Shown: piece by piece, positions 46,480 through 59,203 of the stretch | Numbering within the stretch: position 1 is the first letter of the stretch | How the letters are laid out: each line of letters opens with the position of its first letter | Source of the DNA: Inonotus obliquus | Taxonomy: Eukaryota > Basidiomycota > Agaricomycetes > Hymenochaetales > Hymenochaetaceae | Direction of reading: 5' to 3' | DNA length: 64,000 bases | NCBI GenBank assembly: GCA_032164295.1 | Contig: JAJHTX010000005.1 | Span: 2,852,001-2,916,000, forward strand | Program-made: the position numbers and the translations under genes | Notes under the pieces: generated by a model | The model's database searches: none | What the model saw: only the letters and a program-made list of their open reading frames with translations | Told to the model about the DNA's origin: nothing

Positions 46480-48309
46480 ATGGCCGACACTCAATCTCAA
46501 TCATCTACTTCAAGTCCTGCTGAAGTAGAGGGTTACGTCGCCCCTCCTCAACAGCAACAACTTCAACAGCCCTCTGATCAACAACAGCCCATCTATTTCA
46601 CCCCTTCCGCAGACGCAGTGAGCCCAGTTGCACACTACGGCGCTCCGAACAACGACAAATCCTCAAGATGGTCAACACGCGACGATGTCGTCCTTTGCGA
46701 CGCCCTGATCTCTCAGAAGCAAATGGGTCGTGGTCGTGATGGTGCCGTCTTCTCAATGGACGCTTGGGAAGAGATTGCGCAGCACTTGAGGGGGAGTGAA
46801 AGCCTCAGTGGAGGCGCAGAGAAGAGTGTTGTACAGTGCAAGGCGCGGTGGCAGCGGGTGAGTATCGCTTGTCTTCAGCTCCATTTGCCATGTTAACGAT
46901 TCTCTTCATAGCTCAAGATTGAGTATCGCATCGTGAAACACATCCGTCAACAACCAGGCTTCTCTTGGGATGAGAACACCCAAATGATCACAGCACCCCC
47001 CGCAACGTGGGATACGTATGTCGAAGTACGTTCTCCATCCCAAGTACAGACATCCTGTCCTTATACTAAACGTGCATTCTCCAGAACCATCGCGATGCTC
47101 AACCTTGGCGCAAGAAGAGCTTCCCTTGTTACAGCCGCGTCGCTTTCCTCATCGAGGACGGAAGCGGAAACGACAAGGGAGATGCCAAATTCAAACGTCG
47201 CTGGGAAGCTGCTGCTTCGCAGCCTCCTCTTACTCGTTCTGCGCGAAGAGCGTCGCAGCATAGTCAACAAAAGTCGCCGCAAAATACGATGACAATTCCT
47301 GCGCAGATAGATCCACACACTTCTGGATCTCCACTGATGTCTGTGTCAATGCCAATCACTACGGCTACCACAAATACGAACGTAAATAGGATTATTAATG
47401 GGAGTACTGGAGGGACGACAAGCGTGTTCTCGATTAAACCGAAACCACAGACTCACGGCAGCATCCCAGATATGTCGTTCGTTTCGCAGGTTGGTCCTGG
47501 AATGACATTGTCTGTCCCGCTCAATGGAGGACAAAGTTCGGTTCATCAGGTAGGTATTCCATTGGGATTTCGTTCTTAGGTTTGGACCGACCTTTGATGA
47601 CTAACTACTTCTGAAGTATCGATTCGCGTTGAATAGTAATAGTAAACGTACGGAGTCGCCTACGGCCGAACAACATTCGAACAAACCGAAACGCACCAAT
47701 ACGGGTTCGAGTAACAGTTCTACGCCCGTCGTTCCGTCACAAGGACATAGTCACACACCACCTGCCCATCAACACCATCCGGAACCCTACATGACCACTT
47801 TCCCGTCTCATCCCCACGCTTTCCCTCCCGGGTCAATTATTTACACAACGGCACCTCCACCTCCTGGTGCGACGGTCATCACTGTCCCATCTCCCCTGCC
47901 TCCTCCTCCCGGTTCCAGCAGTAGACCACATTCAATTCCCATCCATACCACTGCCTACCCTGCACCACCGCCACTTTCAAACGGGATGACATTACCTATT
48001 CCTCCTTCAGCATCAACACCGACACCTGCAGCGCCAAGCCGTTTAGCACAAGCTATCCAAGCTCTCGAGTCAACAGACAACGAGTTGAGCGAGAGTGAGT
48101 TTGTGGAAGCTGTAAGGTTGTTTCAGAGGAGGCAGGATGCTGCTGATGCGTACCTTGCGATCCAGAGTAGGAGGGCGAGGAGCATGTATTTGAGAGCTGA
48201 GTTAAAGGAGTTTGGTAAAGCATATGGCGCTGGTGCTGTTGTGGGCAACTCGGCGCCGACTGATAGTTCTGCTATGAGTGTAAGTGCGGGGAGTGAGGAT
48301 GCATCATAA
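46480..48309 (+). CDS. Myb/SANT-like DNA-binding domain protein
   Basis: Probable DNA-binding regulator. Exons are 46480-46857, 46912-47025, 47085-47549 and 47617-48309, with clean GT..AG introns. The N-terminus is Gln-rich. The Myb/SANT-like domain starts RWSTRDDVVLCDALISQKQM and continues through FSMDAWEEIAQHLRG, VQCKARWQRLKIEYRIVKHI and GFSWDENTQMITAPPATWDT. This is the arrangement of fungal trihelix-type domains related to transposase-derived genes (Myb_DNA-bind_3). The C-terminal half is Pro-, Ser- and His-rich, ending in a helical region (LSESEFVEAVRLFQRRQDAA). The target is unknown. Confidence 0.85.
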
Positions 48310-49546
48310 CCATGGCAATCTTCAAGTAAAGCTGTCTTTTATTCTTGGTGTTGGTTCTGAGTTTTTAGGCTTGATTTTGGTGAGTCCGTCCTGCCTTGGT
48401 CCAGGGCTTCCCGCCGAGCTGACTTCAAATCTTTTCTGCAGATAGTTTCTCTGACATTTTAAATTATATTTCAGTAACTAGGAAATGATTTGTGCTATCG
48501 TGTTATGATCGCCTCCTCACCTTTCATCTTATCCTCTTCGCTATTATGCCATTTCTGCCCATCATATTCGACCTTCACCCTTCGTCTTCAGATTTTGCCG
48601 TTATTTCTGGCTTTTATGGACCTTGGTATTGTCCCTGTACATCTGCAGGCTAGTTTGTTTGAATGTTCAGCGCACTCGATGATTCTTGATATTATTCGTC
48701 GCGGTGTATGCATAAGGCTATATTCTATTGTTTATTTGAATATTTTCCTGTTCTGAGTTCGGATGTTCTGGTGAGTACTAGTACCTCGACTGGTTCGTCG
48801 GGGTGGACTAATTCCATGTAGCTGATGAAACCAGACCAACATTTGCGAGACTTTTACATTCCCCATAACGATGGATCCGGCTTGTTCAACATGCCAGTAT
48901 CTGATTCTTGGACCACACCGTCAACGCGTCATCCAATTCACCGTTCTTTGTCACTGACCCTAGATGGGTAGCTATTATTTATAAGATAGGTGCGTTGCGT
49001 GTCTCATATTATTGATTCCGATGATGTATAGAACTTATTTCATCATTTCTTTTGGCGAGTCCAGTTCCATTGTTCGATCTCCTGGTGTCCCGTGAATTTG
49101 TCCTGACCCTGCGTATGGCTCATGTGCATTGTTCGTTATGCAGCACGACAATGGTATTTTCCGTTCGTACGTTATAGCGTGAGTATGCAACAAGTAAGGT
49201 TCGTTATTCAATTTCAACATCAGAGTTCTCGGCATCTTGATGCTTATTTATTTTAAGCAGGAACGTGTAGTTGGGAATTTTTGTCTCCGTGATGAATCCA
49301 TGATGATGCGGTCCCGTGGACAATGTCCGGGCCGCTTTTATGCGCAATGGTGATAATGATGAGTGGGAGTGGTTGTGGTCTGGAAGTACCGTTATCACCA
49401 TCACAGGTAAGTACACTGGTCTTTACCTTCTCGCTTTAGTCCAATCCAGTCCATCTGAAGTCGTTATTGCTTAGTGTAATGCTCGAAACCTACAAAATAC
49501 TCCACGGATTCTCAAATGATTCTATTCTGAGTCTGAGCCCGAGTCC

Positions 49547-49566
49547 CGAAATATCATGATATTTCG
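49547..49566. promoter_or_regulatory. Perfect 20-bp palindrome upstream of the sugar transporter
   Basis: The sequence CGAAATATCATGATATTTCG equals its own reverse complement. It sits about 370 bases before the transporter ATG and about 200 before the TATA-like box. A dimeric regulator could bind it, but no known site is claimed. Confidence 0.4.
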
Positions 49567-49764
49567 ATCTATATCACACATATATCATTGAGCTGAACCC
49601 GTCCATCTCTGGTCTTACGGAAGCTACGATTTGGATCTCGCTCTCTTTCTTCTTGCGCCTTCCAGCCCCCTCATTTCCCACGGAATTCTGTATACATTAC
49701 CCGCTACCCGTTCCCGTATGCTCCGAAGTTTGATTCCCGACCCCGTGCTGAAGTCTTCTCTTAC

Positions 49765-49772
49765 ATATAAAG
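49765..49772 (+). promoter_or_regulatory. TATA-like box of the sugar transporter
   Basis: ATATAAAG lies about 165 bases before the ATG at 49934, a distance that would leave a plausible 5' leader. Confidence 0.4.
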
Positions 49773-49933
49773 GGACCGGGGAAGATGCACACGATGCGAC
49801 TTTCGAGACGTGCACCTTCTCGACTTGGACCCACACAGTTTAACTCGAGTGCGCCTGTACCCTTCAGACCTTGGCTCCATACCTTGACTTACGCTCTCCC
49901 AGCACAGAATCGAGCTGAAATTGGCAATACGAT

Positions 49934-52900
49934 ATGGCTGGAGGTGTGCAAGTGGCGACTAGCGTTGCTGCGAATCGTCGGAGGGCGCTCGCTGGGAAGT
50001 CTGGTTGGGTGAGTCCTTCCTAGCCCCTTCCTTTGTGATACTTGAGTTAGTGACTCCGGCTGCGTTGATCTCTTTCTTGTGGAACCAATACAATAGGCTG
50101 GACTTGTACACAATCGTCGTGTGTTCGCTATTACGGTGTTTGCATCACTCGGTGGACTGTAGGTCCCTCGATTCTTGGTCTCTGTTCTATTTTTGTTTTG
50201 ATGACGATGTTGACTCGGACTATATCGTCTAGTCTTTATGGTGAGATATGGTCAAAGCCTGATACTTCTTGTTTCTCTGACAAACGCCTGATTGTCTGCT
50301 GCGGCTAGGCTATAATCAAGTCAGTACTCCCATTCATTCGCTACCTGATCTCTACTAACAGGCCTCTCATCCAGGGAGTATTCTCCGGTGTCCTGAAGTA
50401 CGTCCGCCTAAAATCTTATCAAGTCCAAAATAACTCATTTTATGATCAATGAATTCAAATATAGAATGTACTCCTTCGAGCAACGAATGGGCTCAGCCGT
50501 TAGCGACCCGGGTCAGCAAGGATGGCTTGTTTCAATTCTCGAGCTTGGAGCTTGGTTTGGTGTGCTTTGTACAGGATACCTCGCGGACAAGTTGTCTAGG
50601 AAGTATACTATATTGACTGGTACGTGACCCCCGTTGGATTCTATTTCCATGTATGGATGATTGAATCTTCGCGATTGATAGCTGTCGTGGTTTTCTGTGT
50701 TGGCGTGATTGTTCAGACAGCGGCCGTTGAAGCTTCGTCGATTTTCGGAGGTATGGGGAAGGGCAATGCTTTTCTTTGGGGTAACTTATTGTTCCTTTCG
50801 AAGGTCGATTCGTAACCGGTCTGGGTGTTGGTTCGCTCAGTATGGCTGTTCCTCTTTACAAGTGAGAATAAGCCCTACCTGCAGTAAAGCAGTCGTTTAT
50901 CTAATGCGATAAATCTAGTGCCGAACTCGCACCACCGGAAGTCCGCGGTTCACTCGTCGCTCTTCAGCAACTCGCAATCACCTTCGGAATTATGATCTCC
51001 TTCTGGATCGACTACGGAACCAACTTTATCGGAGGTTCCGGCCCTACACAACGCGAAGCGGCATGGCGTATCCCTCTTGCACTCCAGCTCGTTCCAGCTT
51101 TGATATTGGGAATCGGGATTTTGTTCATGCCTTATTCGCCGAGATGGCTCATTAATCAAGGGAGAGATGATGAAGCGCTGGCGGTATTGAGCTCTGCTAG
51201 ACGTTTGCCCCCAGAGTCGGATCTCGTTCAAATTGAATATTTGTATGTGCTTTCTGTTGTTTATATTCTAAAGTTCCGAACATTCTTAATTGTGCTCCTC
51301 CAGGGAGATCAAAGCGCAGTACTTGTTTGAGAAAGGGACGAATGAGATGAATTTCCCTCAGTACCAAGACGGTAGCTGGAAATCCAACTTCAAGCTCGGG
51401 CTCCATGCCTACCTCAGTCTCCTTCGGTCCAGGAGTAGGCAATAGCTATTCAATGACGGGACTAATCTGACCAACGTATTTCTTCAGCTTTACTTATTCG
51501 TGTGCTCGTTGGTTCCTTGTAAGTTCCATCCATGCTCACTAAATAGTAATTATGTCTTATCGATATTTCTAGGACGATGTTCTTCCAACAATGGACAGGC
51601 GTCAATGCGATCCTCTATTATGCACCTACGATCTTTCAAAGCCTCGGCTTAACTGGTACGACTATCTCACTTCTGGCAACAGGAGTAGTTGGTATCGTGT
51701 AAGTTTCAATATTTCCTTATCCGTCTGAATCAGTCCGAGGCCTCCTGTACATTCTGGGTGCCATCATTGCTGACGTCGTTTAATGCACACAGAATGTTCT
51801 TGGCGACGATTCCCGCTGTTATCTGGGTTGACGACTGGGGCAGGAAGCCTGTTCTGTAAGTCTTCGTCTTCCTAGCTGTTCATTTCCCTCAACTTCGTTG
51901 AATACTGATACTATCTCTATGCATCTCCAAAAGTATCTCGGGAGCATTCTTGATGGCAGCGTACGTAGCATCGATGAGGCATTTCAACCTATCCTTACTT
52001 ATCTCGTAACTCCATTTCAGATGTCATCTCATCATTGCCATCTTGACTGGTCTATTCGAGGATTCGTGGACATCGTAAATTAATCACGTCTTCTTTTCTG
52101 CAAGCGCTTCTTGACACGCTTTGCTCTAGACATACAGCCTCGGGATGGGCAGCGTGCGCGCTCGTCTGGGTATTCGCCATCGGTAAGCATCTCCACGGAT
52201 TTCCCTCCCTCCCTCGATTCCCCCCAAGCTCCAAACGATAATCATTTTATCTTACATTGGTGTCATTTCAGGTTTTGGATATAGCTGGGGTAAGTCATCT
52301 TTGCTCACACGCTCGAGTCGGCCGCTCGTTGGTGATACGATACTGAATACGAATTGAAAATTTTGATATCGTTAAAACAGGACCATGCGCATGGATTCTT
52401 GTAGCCGAGATTTGGCCGTTGAGCATCCGAGGAAAAGGCGTTTCAATTGCTGCTTCTTCAAACTGGGTATGCACTCTACTCACATGTTGATTATCATGAT
52501 TGCTGACATATTCGCGTAGATGAATAACTTCATTGGTAAGATTCCTCAATGACAGATTCTGACTGTACATGAACACAGGCTGATAATGTAACTCCGCGAC
52601 CTATTCAGTCGGTCAAGTGAGAAATAATTCACCAAGTATGATGCAACTGGATTGAGCTGACGATATGTTTCCTCTTTTTCCTTGAAGGTTACACCATCGA
52701 TGTTGAAGCATATCCGATTTGGGACATTCATCTTCTTTGGCGTACGTTTCCTCTTGTCCTTGCTTCTCAATTATTCCGCAAATAAAATTATAACTCTAAC
52801 TTATTCAATGAAACAGACATTCTCCTTCCTCGGAGGTCTATTCGTCCTCTTCTTCGTAAGTCCGACTCGGAGTTTCCTTTCCTCTCCCGTCCACTCCATA

Positions 52901-53156
52901 TTATCTCCCTAAATGTTAACTAATTCACCCTCAGGTCCCCGAAACAAAAGGTTTAACCCTAGAAGAAATGGACGAAGTCTTCGGAGACGAAACAGGCAGT
53001 TCCGTTCAAGACCAAGAACGTCTCTTAGCAATTCACAAACGTATCGGTCTCTCCGCTTATGCCGAAGGCGACGGAGTCGCTGGTGCACCTGGATTGAGTG
53101 CGGACCCCAAGTCGCGTGTTAGTGATGAGAAGTACGAAATTTCGCATGTTGTCTGA
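49934..53156 (+). CDS. MFS sugar (hexose-type) transporter
   Basis: Plasma-membrane sugar:proton symporter type. The ATG at 49934 gives [22 protein letters not shown]1 reads [20 protein letters not shown] then FSGVL. That TM1 is assembled from an 8-base exon (50233-50240), an 11-base exon (50309-50319) and 50375-50397. The next exon begins at 50465 ([20 protein letters not shown]). Family motifs are [14 protein letters not shown] (loop 2-3), [20 protein letters not shown], a six-helix loop with [66 protein letters not shown] and, in the last exon, [19 protein letters not shown]. The cytosolic tail ends [12 protein letters not shown]. About twenty introns. The substrate is not determined. Confidence 0.9.
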
Positions 53157-53546
53157 AAGAAATGAAGTGCTTTGTGTGGTTAGCGGACACGCTGTATCCA
53201 GTATCTTGTTTCCAAGTCGCATCTCTTTCGGCTCATTGGGATTCGTTCGACGCATCGCCAATAAATCTAGTATTATCGTGGAACGTATATATCGTGCCTT
53301 AGTATTACCATGTACAAGCATCGTTCATGCATAACAGTCCAAGAATAACATGGTGGTCGTATTAATAGCAACACCATCGTCACAGTAAGCGAGGAACATC
53401 CTAAACAACCCCAAGAAAATATAAACAACCAAGATGAAAATCGTTGACCTATGGTTAAGAGAATACCATGGACAAAGGTAAGAAATGCACCAGTACACTC
53501 TCAAGAAAGTCAACGAAACAGAACTATGCGCTTTGAATAATACAGG
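53157..53546. other. Convergent 3' regions
   Basis: Between the transporter (plus) and the RBR ligase (minus). No gene is seen. Confidence 0.4.
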
Positions 53547-56516
53547 CTAGTGCCCTTCGCGCCTTACGTGCAACGGAGCAGGCAACTGTGGGGGACCGGG
53601 TGGATGGTATAGCACTCCCGGAAAGTGAAAGACTTGCGGAACAGGTTGCTGAGGGCCACCTGCAGGCGGTAGTGGGTGAATGGTCCCAGTTGGAATTCTA
53701 GCCAGTGGTCCAATGCCCCCAGGCATACCTGGTGGAAACGCCTGCATACCGGGAGTCATACCGGGAGGTACACCGGGAACGATTTGCGGTACAAGCAGTT
53801 GTGGTGGTGGAACATGCACGAAGGGAAAAGCGGCGTGAGCATGAGGACCTTGAGTGCCAATGGGAGGAAGTGCGTTAAGATTATTCGGCGCAAAGAAATT
53901 AAGATGCACTGGTGCATGTCCTTGACCAGGTCCTGGCGCCATTGACGCGGCAGCAGCACCAACACGGGCCACATGTCTCTCCGCCTCTCGCAATTGATCT
54001 GCTATTTGTTGCCGCCTCGCGAGTGTCGCCTGTCGGCGCTGCTCAATAACCTCAAATTGCCGACGTACGAGGTTTTGCCTCTCGGCAACTTCGCGTCCGG
54101 TAGCCTCGTTCCTCTGCTGCACTAGCGCTCTTTCTCTCTCGCGCCGAGCAAGAGCTTCCTGCACTCGCCGGCGCATACCCTCATGCCTTTCCACCAGCCG
54201 TTCACGAGCCACACGTTGAAGCGGGTTAGGATTGGCTGGGAAACCACGGATGAAGCCCAAGCGTGGCATCGCTTGAGCAGCTGCGGCTCTAGGCTGATCT
54301 CGTCCTACTCGCACATTGTTAGCGACTGGTATGTTCGTTCGTAGCTCAACTTCTAACTGTTTCGCATCAACTCCCGGATCTGCGTTTTCCGCCTCTTTTA
54401 TAGCTTTCTCCCGTGCTGCAGCAACCTGAGAATATTTAACATGTGAAGTCCGGGCTTAAGCAGGTAATTAAGCTAACCTCTTGATCATGACGCTGCTCGA
54501 CAGGGTCCCACAGTAGACATTTCTGGCCGGAACCACTGGCTTGTCCGACAGCTGTTTGTCCCGGGGTACGCTAGAAGCCCTTCATTAGTCACGATGACAC
54601 TCGGATTTGGTCAGACGCACGGAGTCGAAGTGATCATAACCATTGATGATTTGGCGACAAATATAGCAGGACAATGTTCTACAATTCGGGCAGGTCATTT
54701 TATTGCACTTCCGACATGGTTGCGTTCAGTAGTTGTTGAAGTTTACGTGTAATATCACTTACGCCGCCTTCCTTGATGAATGCCTTCTTGCATTTCGGAC
54801 AATTCCTCATGAGTGCCACGGCTAAATAGGTAAGGCGCATATCAGTTCGTATATCAAGAATATGACTCACTCATTGCCTCTTCAACTTTGTGACGGGCGT
54901 TAAGGCCCCTGTCTTCTTCTGCCTCTGAAAGTCAATATATCAATATAACACGCCCATGTACCAGTACAACAAAATTCGACAATTACCTTTGCAACTTTTC
55001 GGTAAATGATCCTGAAATCGTACATGAGCAAAATTCGCACGTAAGACCGGCGAGAAGAGCTGTACTCACTACTTTCTTACACACTCGACAGGTCACTGAG
55101 CCACACTCTTCGCGCTGACAATGGAAGAGCTTCTCATCAGGGTTCTCAATAACAACCTTATAGTCGCAAAAAGGGCATTCCTCGAGACCATCGAGCCCAG
55201 CAGCCTCAATTTCCTTCGTCTGTTTAACACGTTCATACAGCTCAAGCAACTTCGGGGACAGAAACCGTCTCAGCTCCGCTTCAGCAAAGGCAAGCTTACA
55301 ACCGCTCTGGTCCATGCATACGATGTTTGGATCCTGTTGCCCTAACAAATTCCCGGCATAAGACCTCATGCAGCCTTTGCAGAATAAGTGCGCGTCCGGA
55401 CATTGAACCATCTTATCCTGTAACGACAAAGCTATGAGTACAATGTGCATCCTCTTGAAAGAATTCGTACGAAAACGTATTTGCTGAAACAGCAGCCACA
55501 TTCGACACCGTCTTCGCACTCCCCATCGCTTTCGTCCCCCTCTTGGGAAGGAGCGTCGCATTTCACTGCTTTGTTTCTCAACACCTGTACTAGCCAAGCA
55601 AGTTCACGTTCAAACTCCGGATCGTGCTGTTTTCCCTTGCCGGACGGTTTCGTAGGCGTCTTCTTCAGCGTAAAAGGAGTTGGATCCCACGTAAGTTGGT
55701 CCCGGAGCGAGAAGTGTGCCGGAGCATACAGAAAATTGTTCACGCGCATAGTTTCCCGGATATGGGGTACTGGGATTCGAGGAAAGTCGATGGTCAATTG
55801 AGTCTAGCAATACCATATAAACAGATACCCAATAAACCCTTTTTAGAATAACAACAAACCATAGCGAGATCCTTGTAATGTCCACCACCCTCAAAGGGAC
55901 GTTCCCGTGAACTATAATCCTTCGACGAGGTCCCTCCATGTTCTTCACCAATGTCATTATCTTCCCGTTTCCTCTTGCCTTTGTTACGCTCTATTTGAGG
56001 GTAGGGATGTTCGAATAATTCGTGTAGAACTGCTGCGACTACATCTGTACCATACGTCGGTTGATACTGAATGAGTAATGAGCGCGCGTGCTCCGGCTGG
56101 ACATCCGGAATTACTTCCAACACCTGAGACAGGTAGTGATCCATCGATTCCTCTGGCGTTTTCTGAACACCTTCATCAACATCTAGTGGATTAGCGGGGG
56201 TCGGGTCTTGTTGAGTATGTTGCATTCCCAGAGCATTCGTTACTTCCTCAAAGGACTTCTCTTCCGCCTTTTCATGTCCATCTTCGATTGGTCCCTTCGC
56301 GTATTCCGCATTGACGACAGACTTGGCTAGCGTCGGTGAAGAAGGCGTTAGGTCGATAGTAACATCGAGAACGGTCCTCCGGCGCTTTGCAGGACAAGAT
56401 TTCACCGAATTCTCATCCTCACTGTCCGTTAAATCGATGATCGAATCGAACTTTAATAGTGGCTTCGCGCGTTTCGATGGACCCGCCTTTGCTTGACGCG
56501 CCCGGGTTGTGACCAT
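53547..56516 (-). CDS. RBR-type E3 ubiquitin ligase (RNF216/TRIAD3-like)
   Basis: RING-between-RING ligase that passes ubiquitin through a RING2 cysteine. The ATG at 56516 starts a basic end (MVTTRARQAKAGPSKRAKPL). It is followed by two SUMO-interaction-like motifs: DSIIDLTDSEDE (about 56410-56445) and VTIDLTPSSP (about 56340). A CUE-like segment follows (LEVIPDVQPEHARSLLIQYQ, about 56060-56140). The RBR core has CECGCCFSKY-like RING1 start (about 55500), CPDAHLFCKGCM, GLEECPFCDYKVVIENP, the IBR (CQREECGSVTCRVCKKV) and RING2 (NCPKCKKAFIKEGG to CNKMTCPNC and CYICRQIINGYDHFD). The C-terminal exon has an Arg/Glu-rich coil (ERQNLVRRQFEVIEQRR) and a Pro-rich tail. About nine introns. Substrates are unknown. 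Confidence 0.9.
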
Positions 56517-57012
56517 TAGTACATGCAGCCCGGGACGCGTAGGATTCGATTCAAATAGTCAGCAAAGGGGATATCTGAGCGATGAGGAGACGATGGTAGG
56601 TCTGAAGTCAGATCCGTGGCAAGACTCAGCCTCGACGCGCGACTAAAGTAACGCGGTCATGGATTGTGACTCGTAGTCGCCGGGTCGCCGAAGTTTGTAC
56701 CAAATTGGGAATTTCTTCCGGCGGCTTCTCGCCGAGATGAGGTCGGCGAGCTGGCGACTTGATGCGAACCCCGAAGCGTTAATGTCCTGCTCTGAGCTGG
56801 AGAAAGATCCATTCAGCCATAATACGCTACTACAGTCATTCCATCATAACGCTATAATACCGAACGAGAACGTCACCGTGCATTATCTCACATGAAGAAA
56901 GTTACAAGATGAAAAGGCGAACAACCATTCATTAATCAAGGGTCCATAATCTTGATACAACGCGAAGCCAACACCGGCGAGAAGATAAATTGTAACGTGC
57001 CCATATCGAGTC
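56517..57012. promoter_or_regulatory. Upstream region of the RBR ligase and 3' end of the PTR2 transcript
   Basis: No gene is seen. It holds the promoter of the RBR gene and the 3' region of the peptide transporter; both genes are on the minus strand. Confidence 0.35.
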
Positions 57013-59203
57013 TCATGCCTTCTCAGATTTCTCGCTGTAAGGAGCAGGCTGCACTGGCTCATGTTCCTCAAGACTATCCTTGTCGTTGATCGCGTTGAGG
57101 GCCTCTTCCTCCGAATCGAGCTTACGGAAGGTGAACCAGAAGCCCGTCCCAGCTACGAAAGCAAATACAGCCATGGCGCCGTAGTTCCATACCAATAACG
57201 GATCAGCGGATAAAGCTACAATGAGAGATCAACACATCATTACGTGAAAGAGATACCGGTCATTGAGAAGACGTACAGACAAAGGCCTGTCCTATCGCAC
57301 TTGATATGGCGCTCGTGAACAGGAAGATACCCATGACAAGACTTCTCATGTTCTTCGGCGCTTTCGTAAACGCATACTCCAGACCCGTGATACTCGCAAA
57401 GATCTCCGAAAGACCAATAAGGACGTAGGTTCCCGTCTGGATCCACACATTCAGATGACTCGTCACCCGGTTCCCTTCCTCATCCACACATGTACTAGCT
57501 CGGTTTCCACACGGGTTCGTCTGGTATAAGTAGTGTTGTAACACCGCCGCCCAGATCATCGCTGCCGTACAGGTGTAGAAGCCAGCAGTGATTCGCTTGA
57601 TCGGTGTGAATCGGATGTTGTAGCGTTGCAGAGCAGGGTAAACGATGTAATCGCAGATAGGAATGAAGATGATGAGAGATAACGGATTCAAGTTACTCAG
57701 GACGTCGTTCGGGAGTCCTTGAGTATCCATCGTTGCAGCCTGAGACGTTAGGTTACCACCGATCTGGTTGTAGGAGAGCCCTTTAAAATTACAATCAGCT
57801 GGCGTGTCACAGCTTGCTACGGTTAAGGGGATACGCACAATATATCGGATACCAAACGAATACAACGCATGCTTTCAACCCTCTGCGGACCTCATTGACC
57901 CACTTATCATCCCAAGTCATCCACTGAGGCTTGTCTTTGGACTCTCCATAGCCATGCTCCTTCATATAGACGCTGGGCTTCGCGTGCTCCCAGAAGTCCG
58001 CAGCTTTCTGCTTACGAATGACCGTGATAGGATTCCAAGACCAAGTCCCAAGTGCGGCAGTGCGATAAACGCGAATTGATGCGGCGAGTACAGATCCTTG
58101 AGGTGGCGATTTGACGTATATGTTTCGTCCGAGGTAAAGAACAAGCGGAGCAGTAAGGAAGACCACTGTTGGCAGGGTGTACGCAAGCCAGAAACCTACA
58201 TACTATAGTCAAATATCCCTCAATCAACTTTTTCGTCTCGTTGATTCTAATATTTACTGACCTTCTCGGAATAAGTCATGCCAATCTGTCCAACGAGTGC
58301 ACCGATGTTGATGAACAAGTAAAAGAACTGGAAATCGGTATGAGTAACCACAACCAACATTGGACTGACTGAGAGCTGACCATATAGATTCGCCTCGTTG
58401 TAAGTGCCGGATCAATAAGAATACGTTCACCACTCTTCAAAGTCCGAACATGCAGTTTTCCCGTATACTGCTCCGCAATGAGAGGAGAGATAGTACTCTT
58501 GAAACCTCCAGTACCAGCACCCATGATAATCACAGCGATAATAAAGCATGCCAAAGAGCCTTGACGGTTTTCGAGGACATCAGGTATTGAAGAAATGATC
58601 AGGAGAATATGACCAAAGGTCGCTACGACGATGGCATAGCAAATGGTCCTGAAGCGACCCCAGTATGTATCCGCGAGGTATCCGCCGACAAGTGGAGTTA
58701 CGTAGGCCCAGAAACTGTTGAATAGAGTAATTCCAGTAGAAGCGCGCTGGCCCATACCGAGTGCACCACCTTTCGAACAATTATGTCATCAATGCGATGA
58801 ATTTGGGATCAAGAAGAAGCAAAACTCACTCTGGCCGGTATGCCCACCAGCACCAGTTCTTGAATTGGGAGGGAGTGGCTGCTGGATAAAGTTGGTAAAG
58901 ACGACAATCGAACCTTATAGATAGTCAGCTGCGAGTGTTTGCAGAATAATGCCAGAGACACTCACCATAATACGAGAACCGTTCGGCCAACTCAACATAC
59001 GCAATCAGGTATGCACGGAAGGGCAGCTTATCAGCGGTACGACGCAGACGGATCAAATCGTCATCCGTAGGAAGTTCGTACCCATCATGCGAATGACGAA
59101 GGGTCGGTGCATGAGTTGATTCCAACGAACTCTTCTTCTCGCTAACACGACTGGCCTCAGCGAGACCCACCAACTCCGCGTCATCAACCTGTCTAGTGAC
59201 CAT
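57013..59203 (-). CDS. PTR2: Peptide transporter, POT/PTR2 family
   Basis: Proton-coupled di-/tripeptide importer of the plasma membrane. The ATG at 59203 gives MVTRQVDDAELVGLAEASRV; a hydrophilic N-terminus is followed by the family motif YVELAERFSYYG (about 58970). Next come FNSFWAYVTPLVGGYLADTY (about 58680-58730), GTGGFKSTISPLIAEQY and FFYLFINIGALVGQIGMTYS (about 58270-58330). A long extracellular loop holds the Trp-rich WMTWDDKWVNEV. The second half has FIPICDYIVYPALQRYNIRF and AEIFASITGLEYAFTKAPKN. The tail ends PVQPAPYSEKSEKA at 57013. Length fits the fungal family; seven or more introns. It would take up peptides released by secreted proteases. Confidence 0.9.

Larger units (their letters stand above)
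48310..49933. other. Long intergenic stretch before the sugar transporter
   Basis: No supportable gene in about 1.6 kb. Bases 48310-48780 are T-rich and probably the 3' untranslated region of the SANT-like gene. It contains a perfect 20-base palindrome at 49547-49566 and a TATA-like ATATAAAG at 49765-49772, both ahead of the transporter. Confidence 0.45.
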
